In this document: positions 42,229 through 50,981 of the stretch, one piece after another
How the letters are laid out: each line of letters starts with the position of its first letter
How positions within the stretch are numbered: position 1 is the stretch's first letter
Source of the DNA: Sphingomonas palmae
GTDB taxonomy: Bacteria > Pseudomonadota > Alphaproteobacteria > Sphingomonadales > Sphingomonadaceae
Assembly: GCF_900109565.1 (NCBI RefSeq)
Contig: NZ_FNZZ01000001.1
Span: 372,001 to 436,000, forward strand
Reading direction: 5' to 3'
Length of the DNA stretch: 64,000 nucleotides
The notes under the pieces: model-generated
Databases searched by the model: none
What the model was told of the DNA's origin: nothing
Seen by the model: the letters and a program-made list of their open reading frames with translations, nothing else
Program-made: the position numbers and the translations under genes

Positions 42229-44271
42229 TCAGCGCTCGGCAGAGCCCTTCGTCCAGCGATCCATCCAGCCGAGCACTTCGCCGTACCATTGCCGCGAGTT
42301 CTTGGGCTTCAACACCCAGTGGTTCTCGTTCGGGAACACCAGCAGACGCGACGGGATGCCGCGACGCTGGAGCGCGGTAAAGGCGGCGATCCCCTGCGTG
42401 TACGGAATGCGGAAATCCTTCTCGCTCGTGATGACGAGCTGCGGCGTCTTCCACTTGGCGACATAGTTGACCGGATTCCAGCGCTCGAACGCCTGCGGGT
42501 CCTCGTAATAGGCCTTTCCGCCGTGCTCCCACTCGTCGAACCACAGCTCCTCGGTCTCGTACGCCATCGCGCGCGCGTCGAACACGCCGTCGTGCTGGAC
42601 GATGCACTTGAACCGGTCGGGCCAGCGCCCCTCGATCCAGTTCATCATGTACCCGCCGTAGGAGGCGCCGAGCGCGCAGGCGTTGTCGGCGTCGAGCCAC
42701 GGGTATTTGGCGGTCGCGGCGGCGAGCCCCTTCTGCAGGTCCTCGAGCGGCCAGCCGCCCCAATTGTTGCTGATGGAGTCGGTGAACGCCTGCCCGTATC
42801 CGGTCGAGCCGTGGAAATCGACCGCGACCAGCCCGTAGCCAGCGCCGGCGAACACCGCCGGGTTCCAGCGGTACGACCAGCTGTTGTTGCTCGATCCTTG
42901 CGGTCCGCCGTGGACCATGAACGCGATCGGCACCTTGCCGCTGCTTCCGTACGGCTTGACCGAATAGCCCCAGACGGTGTCGTTGTTCGCACCCTTGAAG
43001 CTGAAGCGGTCGACAGTCGGCATGTCGATGCCGGCGAGCTTGGCCGCATTCACCTGCGTCAGCCGCTGCGGCGCACCGCCCGCGACACGGTAGAAGTCAT
43101 CCGGTGCGGTCAAGCTGTTCATTGACACGACCGCGCCGCGTGGCCCGACCGCGACACCAGAGACATTGCCCGCCTGCGTCAACCGCGTCACCTGTCCGCT
43201 CGCCGCATCGACGCGCCACAACGGGTTCTCCTGCGTGTCCTCGGCCGTCACGTAGAGACTGCGCGAATCGGGCGCCCAGGCGATCGATCCGACCGAGCGA
43301 TCCCAACGTTCGGTCAGCGACACCGTATTGCCTGTCGTCAGGTCGCGAATCGTCAGGACGTATCGGTCGGCCTCGAACCCCGGGCGGCGCATCGCGAGAT
43401 AGGCGAGCTTGCGCCCATCAGGCGAGACGCTTGGCTGCGTGTCGGTCGCCTTGTTCGCCGCGGTCAGGTTGGTCGGCGCGGCGGACCCGTCCGCGGGCGC
43501 GGAGAAGATGTCGAGGTTGGTCGACAATGGCTCGATCCGCCCTGCCTCGCGCAGCGCGAAATAGATCGTGCGACCGTCCGGGCTCCAGCTGACTTCCTCG
43601 CCGCCGCCGAACGGCTTGGACGGCGTGTCGCCGACCAGCGCCCCCTCGATCGCGACGCCGTTGCCCGGCGCGCCTGCGCTCGTCAGCGGCAGCACGAACA
43701 GCTGCGAGCGCGTGCCGTCCGCCCAGGTGTCCCAGTGCCGCACGAAGAGTTGATCATAGGTGCGACCCGATCCAGCGAGCGGGTCCTTCTTGACCATCGG
43801 CTGCTCGAGGCTCGGCGCGCCCGGCTTGCGATCGGCCCAGACGACGAGCCGATCGGCGGTTGGTGCGACCTTGAAGCCGTTGAAGCCGCCCTTGAAGTTG
43901 GTCAGCCGCCGCGGCGTGCCGCCGGTCACCGGCACCGACCAGATCGCATCGTCGGCGGAGAAATAGACGGTGGTGCCGACGATCTGCGGATCGTTCTCGT
44001 CTAGCTTCGGGTCGGCCGCGAGCTTCTCGGGTACCGCGCTACTGCGCGACAGGTCGAGCCGCCACAGATCGTAATGCCCACGATCAGCCACGACATCAGC
44101 CACCCGCTCCGCCCAAACGAGCCAGCGACCATCCTTCGACATCGTCGGCGCGCCAACGCGCGACAGCGCGATCACGTCGTTGATGGTGAGTTGGCGCGCA
44201 CTCGCCGGCGCGGTGCCGAGCGTCAGGGCAGCGGTGGTGGCGAGCAGCGTCGCCGCGATGATCCTCTTCAT
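42229..44271 (-). CDS. S9 family prolyl-oligopeptidase-type peptidase
   Basis: 680 aa with a signal peptide (MKRIIAATLLATTAALTLGTAPASA). A WD40-like beta-propeller follows (repeats such as SWSPDGRTIYFAL, PSVSPDGRKLAYLAM, AWAPDSRSLYVTA), then a C-terminal alpha/beta-hydrolase domain with the nucleophile in CALGASYGGYMMNW, the Asp in TSEKDFRIPY and the His in FPNENHWV. It probably cleaves short peptides in the periplasm (dipeptidyl/acylaminoacyl-peptidase type). The open frame runs to 44451, but ATG at 44271 gives a proper signal peptide. Confidence 0.94.
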   Translation of the reverse strand: MKRIIAATLLATTAALTLGTAPASARQLTINDVIALSRVGAPTMSKDGRWLVWAERVADVVADRGHYDLWRLDLSRSSAVPEKLAADPKLDENDPQIVGTTVYFSADDAIWSVPVTGGTPRRLTNFKGGFNGFKVAPTADRLVVWADRKPGAPSLEQPMVKKDPLAGSGRTYDQLFVRHWDTWADGTRSQLFVLPLTSAGAPGNGVAIEGALVGDTPSKPFGGGEEVSWSPDGRTIYFALREAGRIEPLSTNLDIFSAPADGSAAPTNLTAANKATDTQPSVSPDGRKLAYLAMRRPGFEADRYVLTIRDLTTGNTVSLTERWDRSVGSIAWAPDSRSLYVTAEDTQENPLWRVDAASGQVTRLTQAGNVSGVAVGPRGAVVSMNSLTAPDDFYRVAGGAPQRLTQVNAAKLAGIDMPTVDRFSFKGANNDTVWGYSVKPYGSSGKVPIAFMVHGGPQGSSNNSWSYRWNPAVFAGAGYGLVAVDFHGSTGYGQAFTDSISNNWGGWPLEDLQKGLAAATAKYPWLDADNACALGASYGGYMMNWIEGRWPDRFKCIVQHDGVFDARAMAYETEELWFDEWEHGGKAYYEDPQAFERWNPVNYVAKWKTPQLVITSEKDFRIPYTQGIAAFTALQRRGIPSRLLVFPNENHWVLKPKNSRQWYGEVLGWMDRWTKGSAER

Positions 44272-44291
44272 GCGCCCGGTTAAGCAGATCG

Positions 44292-44314
44292 TCGCGCGCG
44301 AAACAATCGCGCGA
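44292..44314. repeat. Inverted repeat between popZ-like and S9 peptidase genes
   Basis: TCGCGCG at 44292-44298 and CGCGCGA at 44308-44314, seven-base arms around nine bases, in the 55-base gap upstream of the S9 peptidase start. It lacks a T-run on either strand, so it is not a classic terminator; it could be an operator or a chance GC-rich palindrome. Confidence 0.25.
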
Positions 44315-44326
44315 ACGCGGGCGTCG

Positions 44327-44860
44327 TTACTGCTGGCCCGCGGTGATCTTCGCGATCTCGCGCGCGACCAGTTGCTCGACGATGCTCGGCAGGTTGCGAT
44401 CGAGCCACGACGATACCATTGGCCGCAGCATCTCGCGCACCAGACTCTCAAGCGTGCCGTCGCTCTCTGGCTCCGGCTTGACGAGCAGCCGCGATAGCGA
44501 GTCGAGCGCGCCGCGCGTTGCCTCTACGGTGGCGGCGGACACATGTGCGGCGGACGCGCCGTGCTGCTCCGTCGCGTGTGCCTGCTGCGTCGATGCGTGG
44601 ACGCGGGGAGCCGCGGGCCGAGGTTCGTAGCTGGACGGCGTCGGTGCTGACGCTGCAGGCGGCGCGGGCGGCGAGATCGGGTCGCTTAATTCGAGCACCT
44701 CGTCCTCATCATCCTCGTCGCGGCTCATCGGCAGCGGCGCGGGCCGCGCCTGACCGTTGCGGCGCTGACGCGGGGCGCCGGTGTCGCCTTCTTCCGCGAT
44801 AATGCGCTTGATCGAGGAAAGGATGTCCTCCATCGAAGGCTCCGCGCTCATGTCGCCCAT
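44327..44860 (-). CDS. DUF2497 / PopZ-family polar organising protein
   Basis: About 177 aa. The N-terminal helix PSMEDILSSIKRIIAEEG is the PopZ/DUF2497 signature for binding client proteins. The middle is an acidic and Pro/Ala-rich disordered stretch, and the C-terminal helices (LESLVREMLRPMVSSWLDRNLPSIVEQLVAREI) drive oligomerisation. PopZ proteins form polar condensates that anchor the chromosome origin and signalling proteins. ATG at 44860 (MGDMSAEPSMED) has a GGGG site upstream; ATG at 44851 is the alternative. It follows tolC by about 33 bases on the same strand. Confidence 0.9.
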   Translation of the reverse strand: MGDMSAEPSMEDILSSIKRIIAEEGDTGAPRQRRNGQARPAPLPMSRDEDDEDEVLELSDPISPPAPPAASAPTPSSYEPRPAAPRVHASTQQAHATEQHGASAAHVSAATVEATRGALDSLSRLLVKPEPESDGTLESLVREMLRPMVSSWLDRNLPSIVEQLVAREIAKITAGQQ

Positions 44861-44893
44861 CGTAACCCCGTCTATCCCGCCGTTCGGCACCTG

Positions 44894-46405
44894 TCAGGGA
44901 CGCCGCGTATCCGCACCTGTGGTTAACCGCGTGCTTCTGTCAACATTGCTCTGCAACATCGGCTCGAGCGGCCGCGTAACCGTAGCATTCTGCGCCGGCA
45001 CGGTTCTGGTCGACGACGCCGCGGTTGATGTCGGAAGGCTAGTATCAAAATCGGAGATGCTGCCGCGATAGCGCGCATAATTGACGCTGGGGTCGTAGAG
45101 CGCACCGCCGTCTAGCCCCAAATCCCGCGCCTCCGCCTCGCCCATCGCGGCGAGCAACGCGAAGCCTGCGACATAGGCGTCGCGCCTGGCGGTTACGAGC
45201 GTCACCTGGCTGTTGAGCAGTTCCTGTTCGGCATTCAGGATGTCGAGAATGGTGCGCGTCCCGACGCTGTTCTCCGCGCGTACGCCCTCAAGGCTCAGCT
45301 TGTTTGCGGCGACCGCGGCTTCGGCGGAGGCGATCACCTCCTGCGATGAGCGCCAGACGGCATAGGCCGAGCGCGTCTGCGCGATTACCTGCCGCTCGGC
45401 GAGCGTCGCCTGCTCGATCGCCTGCGAACGCAGTTCCTGCGCCTGCCGGATCAGCGCGGCCGGGCGACCGGCCTGGAACAACGGCAGACTGAGCGACAAT
45501 CCCGCCGCGGTCGAGGTGCCGGACTGCGTGCCCTGATAGCCCTGCCCCGCCCCCAAGGTACCGAGGAAGTTGGAGTAGTTCTGCCCTACCGTCACGCCGA
45601 CCTGCGGCAGCCTGCTCGCGCGCGCGACCTTGATGTCATAGTCGGTCGCGTCGCGGCTCCGGCGAGCCGCCAGCAGCTGCGGATTGTCCTGCAACGCCAC
45701 CTCGACTGCCGCATCCGGGGAGGTCGGCAGGTGCGGCAGCGCAGGGGGAGCCGCCAACGTGCCGGGGGCCTCACCCACCAGGCTGACGTAATTTTCCCGG
45801 CTGGTGATCAGATTCGCCTGCGCGGTCTGCATCTGCGCCCGCGCCAGGCTCAGGCGCGCCTCCGATTGCGCCACGTCAGTGCGCGTCAGGTCGCCGACCT
45901 CGAACCGGTCGCGACTGGCGCGCAGGTTGGTTTCCAGCACGCGCACGTTCTGCGCGTTCAGCCCGACGATCGCCTCGTCACGCAGCACATTGTTGTACGC
46001 GCTGACCACCGCGGTGAACAGCTGCGCCTCGGTCTGACGAAGCGTTGACTGCCCCGCCTCGACGCGAATTTCCGCTGCGCGCACCGAGTTGCGCACCGCG
46101 CCGCCCTGATACACCGGCACGGTGACTCCGATCGTGCCGTTCAGCGACCGCTCGGGCGAGGTGAAGCTGTTACCGCCGCGGATTAAATTTTCGTTCAGCC
46201 CGCCCGAGGTCGCAACGGTCGGGCGTCCCGCCGCGCGCGCGATCGGCACGTTCTGATCCGCCGCACGCTGCCCGGCGCGCTGGCCGGTGAGCGTCGGGTT
46301 GGTCTGATACGCTTTCAGCAGCGCTTCCTGTAGCGTCTCGGCCGAGGCGGCGGCGACACTCGTGCCGGCAAGGATCGTCCCGAGAAGGAGAAGGGAAGCG
46401 CGCAA
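44894..46405 (-). CDS. tolC: TolC-family outer-membrane efflux channel
   Basis: 503 aa. The signal peptide LRASLLLLGTILAGTSVAAASA is followed by the duplicated TolC helical repeats: ETLQEALLKAYQTNPTLTGQRAG, YNNVLRDEAIVGLNAQNVRVL, LTRTDVAQSEARL and the second-half GTRTILDILNAEQELLNSQ. TTG at 46405 is chosen as start because TGAGGATC lies eight bases upstream and it begins the signal peptide; the frame itself is open to 46477. It serves type I secretion and RND efflux. pcm lies ten bases upstream on the same strand. Confidence 0.95.
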   Translation of the reverse strand: MRASLLLLGTILAGTSVAAASAETLQEALLKAYQTNPTLTGQRAGQRAADQNVPIARAAGRPTVATSGGLNENLIRGGNSFTSPERSLNGTIGVTVPVYQGGAVRNSVRAAEIRVEAGQSTLRQTEAQLFTAVVSAYNNVLRDEAIVGLNAQNVRVLETNLRASRDRFEVGDLTRTDVAQSEARLSLARAQMQTAQANLITSRENYVSLVGEAPGTLAAPPALPHLPTSPDAAVEVALQDNPQLLAARRSRDATDYDIKVARASRLPQVGVTVGQNYSNFLGTLGAGQGYQGTQSGTSTAAGLSLSLPLFQAGRPAALIRQAQELRSQAIEQATLAERQVIAQTRSAYAVWRSSQEVIASAEAAVAANKLSLEGVRAENSVGTRTILDILNAEQELLNSQVTLVTARRDAYVAGFALLAAMGEAEARDLGLDGGALYDPSVNYARYRGSISDFDTSLPTSTAASSTRTVPAQNATVTRPLEPMLQSNVDRSTRLTTGADTRRP

Positions 46406-46415
46406 GAAGTGATCC

Positions 46416-47084
46416 TCAGAAGGTAAAGGAACGCGGTTTCGCAAAGCCGGGCAGACGAACGCTGTCGTAATCGGCAAACGGCAGCAGCCCGATCACGTCG
46501 GCATCGCGCGCGCCCGCGGCCAGGCGCGACACACTGCGGTCGACCAGACCGGTCACCACGCGACCGCGCTCGATCAATTGCGTGTAGAGCGTGGCCGGAA
46601 CTTGCTCCACCGCGCCGTCGATCATCAGCACATCGTAGGGCGCGCCGGCAGCGTGGCCGTGCTCTAGCGGGTTCTCGACCACCGTTACATTGATGTAGGC
46701 GCGCAGGTTCTCGCGCGCGGCCGCGGCCAGCGCGGGCGTGCTCTCGACCGCGATCACCTCCCGCGAGATTTGCGCGATGATCGCGGCGGTGTAGCCGGTC
46801 CCTGCTCCGATCAGCAGCACGCGATCATCGGCCCGCAGCCGTGCCTCTACCAGCAATCGCGCTGTCGCGAGCGGCGTGTTGGCGCGGCGCCCCTCGCCCA
46901 GATCGATCGTCGTGTCACGGTAGGCGAGCGCCTCCATGCCGGCGGGCACGAAGCGTTCGCGCGGGGTTTCCGCCATCGCGGCGACCACGCGCGCGTCGAT
47001 GACACCGCTGGGGCGCAGCTGGCTCGCCACCATCGCCATGCGCATGGCTTCGAATCGGTCGGAATGGAGCGTTGTCGCGGTCAT
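46416..47084 (-). CDS. pcm: Protein-L-isoaspartate O-methyltransferase family protein
   Basis: 222 aa. It has the PCMT pattern: MVASQLRPSGVIDARVVAAM, PRERFVPAG, the SAM site VLLIGAGTGYTAAII and IAVESTPALAAAARENL. True Pcm repairs isoaspartyl residues; the alphaproteobacterial form next to tolC is a shorter variant, and repair activity is not certain because the first loop (ANTPLATARLLVEA) differs from the usual TISQPHMVA. ATG at 47084 has an AGGA site; upstream in-frame codons to 47123 are not family-like. Confidence 0.88.
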   Translation of the reverse strand: MTATTLHSDRFEAMRMAMVASQLRPSGVIDARVVAAMAETPRERFVPAGMEALAYRDTTIDLGEGRRANTPLATARLLVEARLRADDRVLLIGAGTGYTAAIIAQISREVIAVESTPALAAAARENLRAYINVTVVENPLEHGHAAGAPYDVLMIDGAVEQVPATLYTQLIERGRVVTGLVDRSVSRLAAGARDADVIGLLPFADYDSVRLPGFAKPRSFTF

Positions 47085-47197
47085 TGCGGTTCCTGTGCCA
47101 GAGCTGTCATAGTAAGACAACACACTTCTTCGATCACGCTATGTACCGAACCCACCGCGCGCCGCCAACACTTCCGAGCGTCCATGCCGTCGCAGGC

Positions 47198-47227
47198 TTG
47201 ACAGGCGCGCTCTGCCCTGCGCATTGC
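47198..47227 (+). promoter_or_regulatory. Candidate promoter of tRNA-Cys
   Basis: A perfect TTGACA (47198-47203) lies about 43 bases before the tRNA 5' end. The -10 element is poor: CATTGC or GCATTG at a 17-18-base spacing. The -35 match and position make this plausible, but the weak -10 keeps confidence low. Confidence 0.35.
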
Positions 47228-47245
47228 CGCGCCTCCCGACGTCGA

Positions 47246-47319
47246 GGCCCGATGGCGGAGTGGTGACGCAGAGGACTGCAAATCCTTGCACCCGGGTTCG
47301 ATTCCCGGTCGGGCCTCCA
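47246..47319 (+). tRNA. tRNA-Cys (anticodon GCA)
   Basis: 74-base tRNA. Acceptor GGCCCGA pairs with TCGGGCC, discriminator T, CCA encoded. The anticodon arm GAGGA-CTGCAAA-TCCTT gives GCA; discriminator U73 is the main cysteine identity base. The T arm (CCCGGGTTCGATTCCCGG) is perfect. No integrase or attachment-site duplication follows it. Confidence 0.97.
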
Positions 47320-47337
47320 ACTTCCCTCATAGCCGCC

Positions 47338-48627
47338 TCAGACAGTCCAGCCGGACAGATCGTCCAATTGCGCGATCAGCGCGAGGCCATGCGCGATCGA
47401 GGTGAGTTCGCCACCCGCGTCAATCCGGTCAGCACCGAAACGTTGCTCGAACAACCGTCGCACCGCGGGGACCAGCGAGGTGCCGCCGGTCAGGAACACG
47501 CGATCGATCGCGCCTGCCTCTATATTCGCATCGACCAGCGCCTCATCGACTGCGGCCGCCATGCGGGCGACATCATCGGCGATCCAGCGTTCGAACTCAA
47601 CGCGTTCGACGCTCGCCACGATATCCAGCCCGCCACCCGCGAAGCGGAACTCGGCTGCGTCCGCGGACGACAGCGCGCGCTTCAACCGACCAACCGCGTC
47701 GTAAAGCGGAAAGCCGAGTTCATGCTCAATGATCGCGATCATACGTCCGATCGCTTGCGCGTCGACTGCGCTGCGTTGCAGTCGCTCAAGCTCCGCCAGC
47801 GTGCGGCGATTGCGCATCAGCGCGAGCTTCGACCAGTCGCCGAAATCGGCAAAATAGCCGCCTGGGATTTCCAAGATCTTGTCGAACGAGCGATAGGTTC
47901 CACCCTTGCCGAGCAACGGCAGCACAAGTCGATCGACGATGCGATAGTCGAACCGGTCGCCCGCGATGCCGACGCCAGCATGGCCTAGTGGCTGGCATTG
48001 AGGCCCGCCTCCGTCAGGCTCGATCCGCACGACCGAGAAGTCGCTGGTGCCGCCGCCAAAATCAGCCACCAGCAGCGTGGCGGGATCGGCCAAGCGCGCA
48101 GCGTAGCTATAAGCGGCAGCGAGCGGTTCGTAGACGTAATGGATGTCGGCGGCGCGTCCGCCGAACATCGCGTCGTAGCGTTCTCGTGCGAGCGCCTCAT
48201 CGGGTCTCGCACCGGCATAGCGTACCGGCCGTCCCACCACCAAACGGTCGAGGCGCGAGAAGGCATCGCCGGCATGCTCGCTAAACCGGTCGAGGAACGC
48301 GTGCCCTAGTTCCTCGAAGCGATAGCGCTTGTTGAAGACGGGGGCGCTGTCGAAGGAGGCACTCGCCGCGACCGATTTGAAGGATTGCAGGAACCGGCTG
48401 CCGTCCGGATATTCTAAATACTCGCGGATCGCGGCCGGTCCGGCCTCCACCATCAAGCCACCACGCGCGTCCTCATCCTGCCAGAAACACAGGGCCGAGC
48501 GGAACACCTCGCTTCCACCGTCACGATCGAGCGTCAGCAGCCTTGCAGCCCCTTTGGCGCCGTCGGCCACGGCGCCGACCGTGTTGGTGGTGCCGAAATC
48601 CAGCCCGACGGCGCGAAGGTTCGTCAT
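47338..48627 (-). CDS. Hsp70-family protein (YegD-like)
   Basis: 429 aa. An actin/Hsp70-type ATPase: phosphate-1 loop GLDFGTTNT at residues 8-16, phosphate-2 LLVADFGGGTSDFSVV, and the adenosine motif DRVFLTGGTSLVPAVRRLF. The chain stops after the ATPase domain and lacks the usual peptide-binding domain, as in YegD-type proteins, whose role is poorly known. ATG at 48627 (MTNLRAVGLDFG) is the only sensible start although the frame is open to 49218. It is convergent with tRNA-Cys, and divergent from the glycosyltransferase gene. Confidence 0.92.
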   Translation of the reverse strand: MTNLRAVGLDFGTTNTVGAVADGAKGAARLLTLDRDGGSEVFRSALCFWQDEDARGGLMVEAGPAAIREYLEYPDGSRFLQSFKSVAASASFDSAPVFNKRYRFEELGHAFLDRFSEHAGDAFSRLDRLVVGRPVRYAGARPDEALARERYDAMFGGRAADIHYVYEPLAAAYSYAARLADPATLLVADFGGGTSDFSVVRIEPDGGGPQCQPLGHAGVGIAGDRFDYRIVDRLVLPLLGKGGTYRSFDKILEIPGGYFADFGDWSKLALMRNRRTLAELERLQRSAVDAQAIGRMIAIIEHELGFPLYDAVGRLKRALSSADAAEFRFAGGGLDIVASVERVEFERWIADDVARMAAAVDEALVDANIEAGAIDRVFLTGGTSLVPAVRRLFEQRFGADRIDAGGELTSIAHGLALIAQLDDLSGWTV

Positions 48628-48760
48628 GAGGAAAAGCCCGTCAGAGAGCGACGCGCTATGACGATCCCGAGCGTCAGCGACAAGTGCGACGCTTGATCCG
48701 AGTTTATTGTCGAGATTACGTCGCCGCTCTAGGCCGGTCGGCAATGCCAGCTTGTCTGCC

Positions 48761-49777
48761 ATGAGCGATCTGTCGCCACGCGTCGCGGTTGCACTGCCGG
48801 CGAAGAACGAGGCGGGCGACCTGCCCGCCTGCCTCGACGCGCTGGATTGCGCCGCCGCGCGCTTCGCCGGCAAGGTGTCCGTCGTAATCGTGGCGAACAA
48901 TTGCACCGACGCGACCGCGCGCGTGCTGGAGGAAACGCGCATGCGCAACGCCGCGCTGCTGCCGATCTCTGTTTCATTGCTGCCGGCGTTCCGCCACGCT
49001 GGCTGGGCGCGCCGCTTGGCCTTCGACGCCGCCGCCGCGACACTGACGGTGCCCGACGACGTCCTCATGTCGACCGACGCGGATACCCGTGTGTCGCCCG
49101 AGTGGATCGTGCGGGCGGTCGGGCATCTTAGCGGCGGGATAGACGCGGTTGCGGGTCGTGCGCTGACGCGTCGCGACGATCGCCGCTCGCTAGGTGTCGA
49201 GGCGATGCGGCGGCTCAATCTGCTCGGTCGCTATTATACCGCGCTCGACTGGCTGCGCGCCGATGCGGCGCCCTTGCCGCACGATCCGTGGCCGCGTCAC
49301 TTCTACGAAGGGGGCGCGAGCATTGCGCTGACGCTCGGCACCTACCGTCGGATCGGCGGCGCCCCGACGCCTACCATCGCGGAGGACCGGGCGCTATTCG
49401 CCGCCGTGCGCGACGCAGGCGGCATGGTACGTCATCCGCTCGACGTTCGCGTCTTCACCTCCAGCCGGCTTGACGGGCGGGCGCCGGGAGGCATGGCCGA
49501 CGCGTTCGCGCGCTGGATCGCGCAGCCGATCGATGAGCCGCTGCACGAAACCTACGCCTTCCCCGCCGCGCTCGATCCCGCGCGAGCGACTGCGCACGAC
49601 CGGCTCACGTTCGAGACGCTGCCCGACGCGGTTCGATGCGCGGGCGCGATGGTGCGTGCGCGGCGATCAGCGGCGGCGGAACAGGTCGAGACGGTAGCGC
49701 TCGCGCCGCTCCGCACTGATCACCTCGACCGCATCGCCCAGCAGCGACCTGAGCCCCTCGACAGCGTCGTCACCTGA
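48761..49777 (+). CDS. Glycosyltransferase family 2 protein (cluster with PIG-L and NodS-like genes)
   Basis: 338 aa. The GT-A fold begins VAVALPAKNEAGDLPACLDAL, with VVIVANNCTDATARVL at about residues 41-56 and the metal-binding DAD at 106-108 (MSTDADTRVSPEW). ATG at 48761 is preceded only weakly by a ribosome site. The last 37 codons run antisense into the methyltransferase gene; that tail does not look like protein-family sequence, suggesting a lost stop codon. The donor and acceptor are unknown. Its gene neighbours suggest an N-acylated aminosugar product. Confidence 0.88.
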   Translation: MSDLSPRVAVALPAKNEAGDLPACLDALDCAAARFAGKVSVVIVANNCTDATARVLEETRMRNAALLPISVSLLPAFRHAGWARRLAFDAAAATLTVPDDVLMSTDADTRVSPEWIVRAVGHLSGGIDAVAGRALTRRDDRRSLGVEAMRRLNLLGRYYTALDWLRADAAPLPHDPWPRHFYEGGASIALTLGTYRRIGGAPTPTIAEDRALFAAVRDAGGMVRHPLDVRVFTSSRLDGRAPGGMADAFARWIAQPIDEPLHETYAFPAALDPARATAHDRLTFETLPDAVRCAGAMVRARRSAAAEQVETVALAPLRTDHLDRIAQQRPEPLDSVVT

Positions 49778-50248
49778 CATCGGATAATCGGTATCGCCGG
49801 TCCAGTGGACCAGCAGCATGTCGCCACCCTTGTTCACATGATCGCGCAGGTAATCCGCGCTGCGGGCCAGGTCGCCCTGATCCCAGTAATAGATCACCTC
49901 CGACAACACGATGAGGTCAAAGGATTGCGCCGGCGCGTCGCCCGGCATCTGCCGCTGCTCGAACCGGACCTGATGCAGATCGGCGCAGCGCGCGTGCGCA
50001 GCGGCGAGTGCGGTCGGAGAGACGTCGATCGCCAACAACGCGTCACAGCGCGGCGCCAGTCGCTGCGTCAGCACGCCGTTGGCGCAGCCTACCTCGAGCG
50101 CGGACCCGTAATGCGCGCGCGGCAGGCTTGCGAGCGTGTGGTCGTATTTTGCATGCTCGTAATCGCTCGTCTCGAACTGCCACGGGTCGCCCTGCTGCTC
50201 GAACAGCGCCTCGAACCAAGCGGGTTCGATCGATCGTTCACGCCGCAT
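49667..50248 (-). CDS. SAM-dependent methyltransferase, NodS-like
   Basis: 193 aa. The N-terminal DPWQFETSDYEHAKYDHTLASLP is characteristic of the NodS group, the rhizobial N-methyltransferases of chitooligosaccharides. The SAM-binding motif ALEVGCANGVLTQRLA is at about residues 50-65, and LIVLSEVIYYWDQGDL is the motif around the active site. The C-terminal RYRLDLFRRR is a normal family end. It overlaps the upstream PIG-L gene by 11 bases and the convergent glycosyltransferase by 111 bases. The acceptor is inferred, not known. Confidence 0.9.
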   Translation of the reverse strand: MRRERSIEPAWFEALFEQQGDPWQFETSDYEHAKYDHTLASLPRAHYGSALEVGCANGVLTQRLAPRCDALLAIDVSPTALAAAHARCADLHQVRFEQRQMPGDAPAQSFDLIVLSEVIYYWDQGDLARSADYLRDHVNKGGDMLLVHWTGDTDYPMSGDDAVEGLRSLLGDAVEVISAERRERYRLDLFRRR

Positions 50249-50981
50249 CGCGTTCCACCAGCAAGAGCGTCAGCCGGCGATCGGCGAGGCGACGCATCGC
50301 GCGGGGCAGCACGAAACGGTCGCGTGCGCCCGTGATCCGCCCACCCAACTGGCTGCGGTGGCACGCGAGCGCGCGTCGCTCAACGCCGCGACGCCCCTGC
50401 GAAAGGATGACGATTGGCCGCACCGTCGCCAGCTGCTCCGCGATGTCTCCGCGCGTCCAACCCCAAACGCAGTAGAACAGCGGCACGATGCCGAGACGCC
50501 GCGCTACGGCGCGCGCCACCGCCGCCGCCGCCTGATGGTCGCAATGCGGGTCGGCGGACCAGGTCGTTGCGATGCGGGTCAGACCGTGACGGCGACACAT
50601 CGCGACCAGCCGGTCGACTGTGCGTGCAAAACGCGGGTCCTCGACGGCGAACGGCGCTGCGTCGCGCCAGCCGCACCATACCGGCGGCGCGGAGGCGCCG
50701 AGCACGCGGAGCGCAGCCCTCGCCTCGCCAGCGCGAAGTGCGGCAACGCGTCGCGCACTCCACCCCGGCGCACCGACGTGGCTCGCGGCACCATCGGTCA
50801 GGAAGGCGACACGCAGCCTAGCGCCGGCGCTAGACAGACCGGCGATCAGCCCGCCTGCGCCCAGCGCTTCGTCGTCGGGATGGGGCGCGAGGATCAGCCA
50901 GCCGTCACGCGCGGCCTGCGCGATCGGCAGCCTTCGCGCGCGCAGCACTGTGCGGCGCCAGTGCGCCTGGCCGGGTGTCAC
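50238..50981 (-). CDS. PIG-L family deacetylase
   Basis: 247-aa zinc-dependent N-deacetylase of the PIG-L/LmbE family. The zinc motif HPDDE is at residues 34-38 (LILAPHPDDEALGAGG) and the second motif DPHCDH is at 144-149. Relatives remove acetyl from GlcNAc in GPI anchors, mycothiol (MshB) and bacillithiol (BshB). The GTG start at 50981 overlaps the stop of the acyl-CoA-dehydrogenase-like gene (GTGA); the longer open frame to 51404 is antisense-type noise. Deacetylation of a sugar made by the neighbouring glycosyltransferase is a reasonable inference. Confidence 0.92.
   Translation of the reverse strand: MTPGQAHWRRTVLRARRLPIAQAARDGWLILAPHPDDEALGAGGLIAGLSSAGARLRVAFLTDGAASHVGAPGWSARRVAALRAGEARAALRVLGASAPPVWCGWRDAAPFAVEDPRFARTVDRLVAMCRRHGLTRIATTWSADPHCDHQAAAAVARAVARRLGIVPLFYCVWGWTRGDIAEQLATVRPIVILSQGRRGVERRALACHRSQLGGRITGARDRFVLPRAMRRLADRRLTLLLVERDAA

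Noticed and set aside
47246..47319. tRNA-Cys as an integration site
   Set aside because: No integrase next to it and no duplicated 3' tRNA fragment was seen in the flanking sequence.
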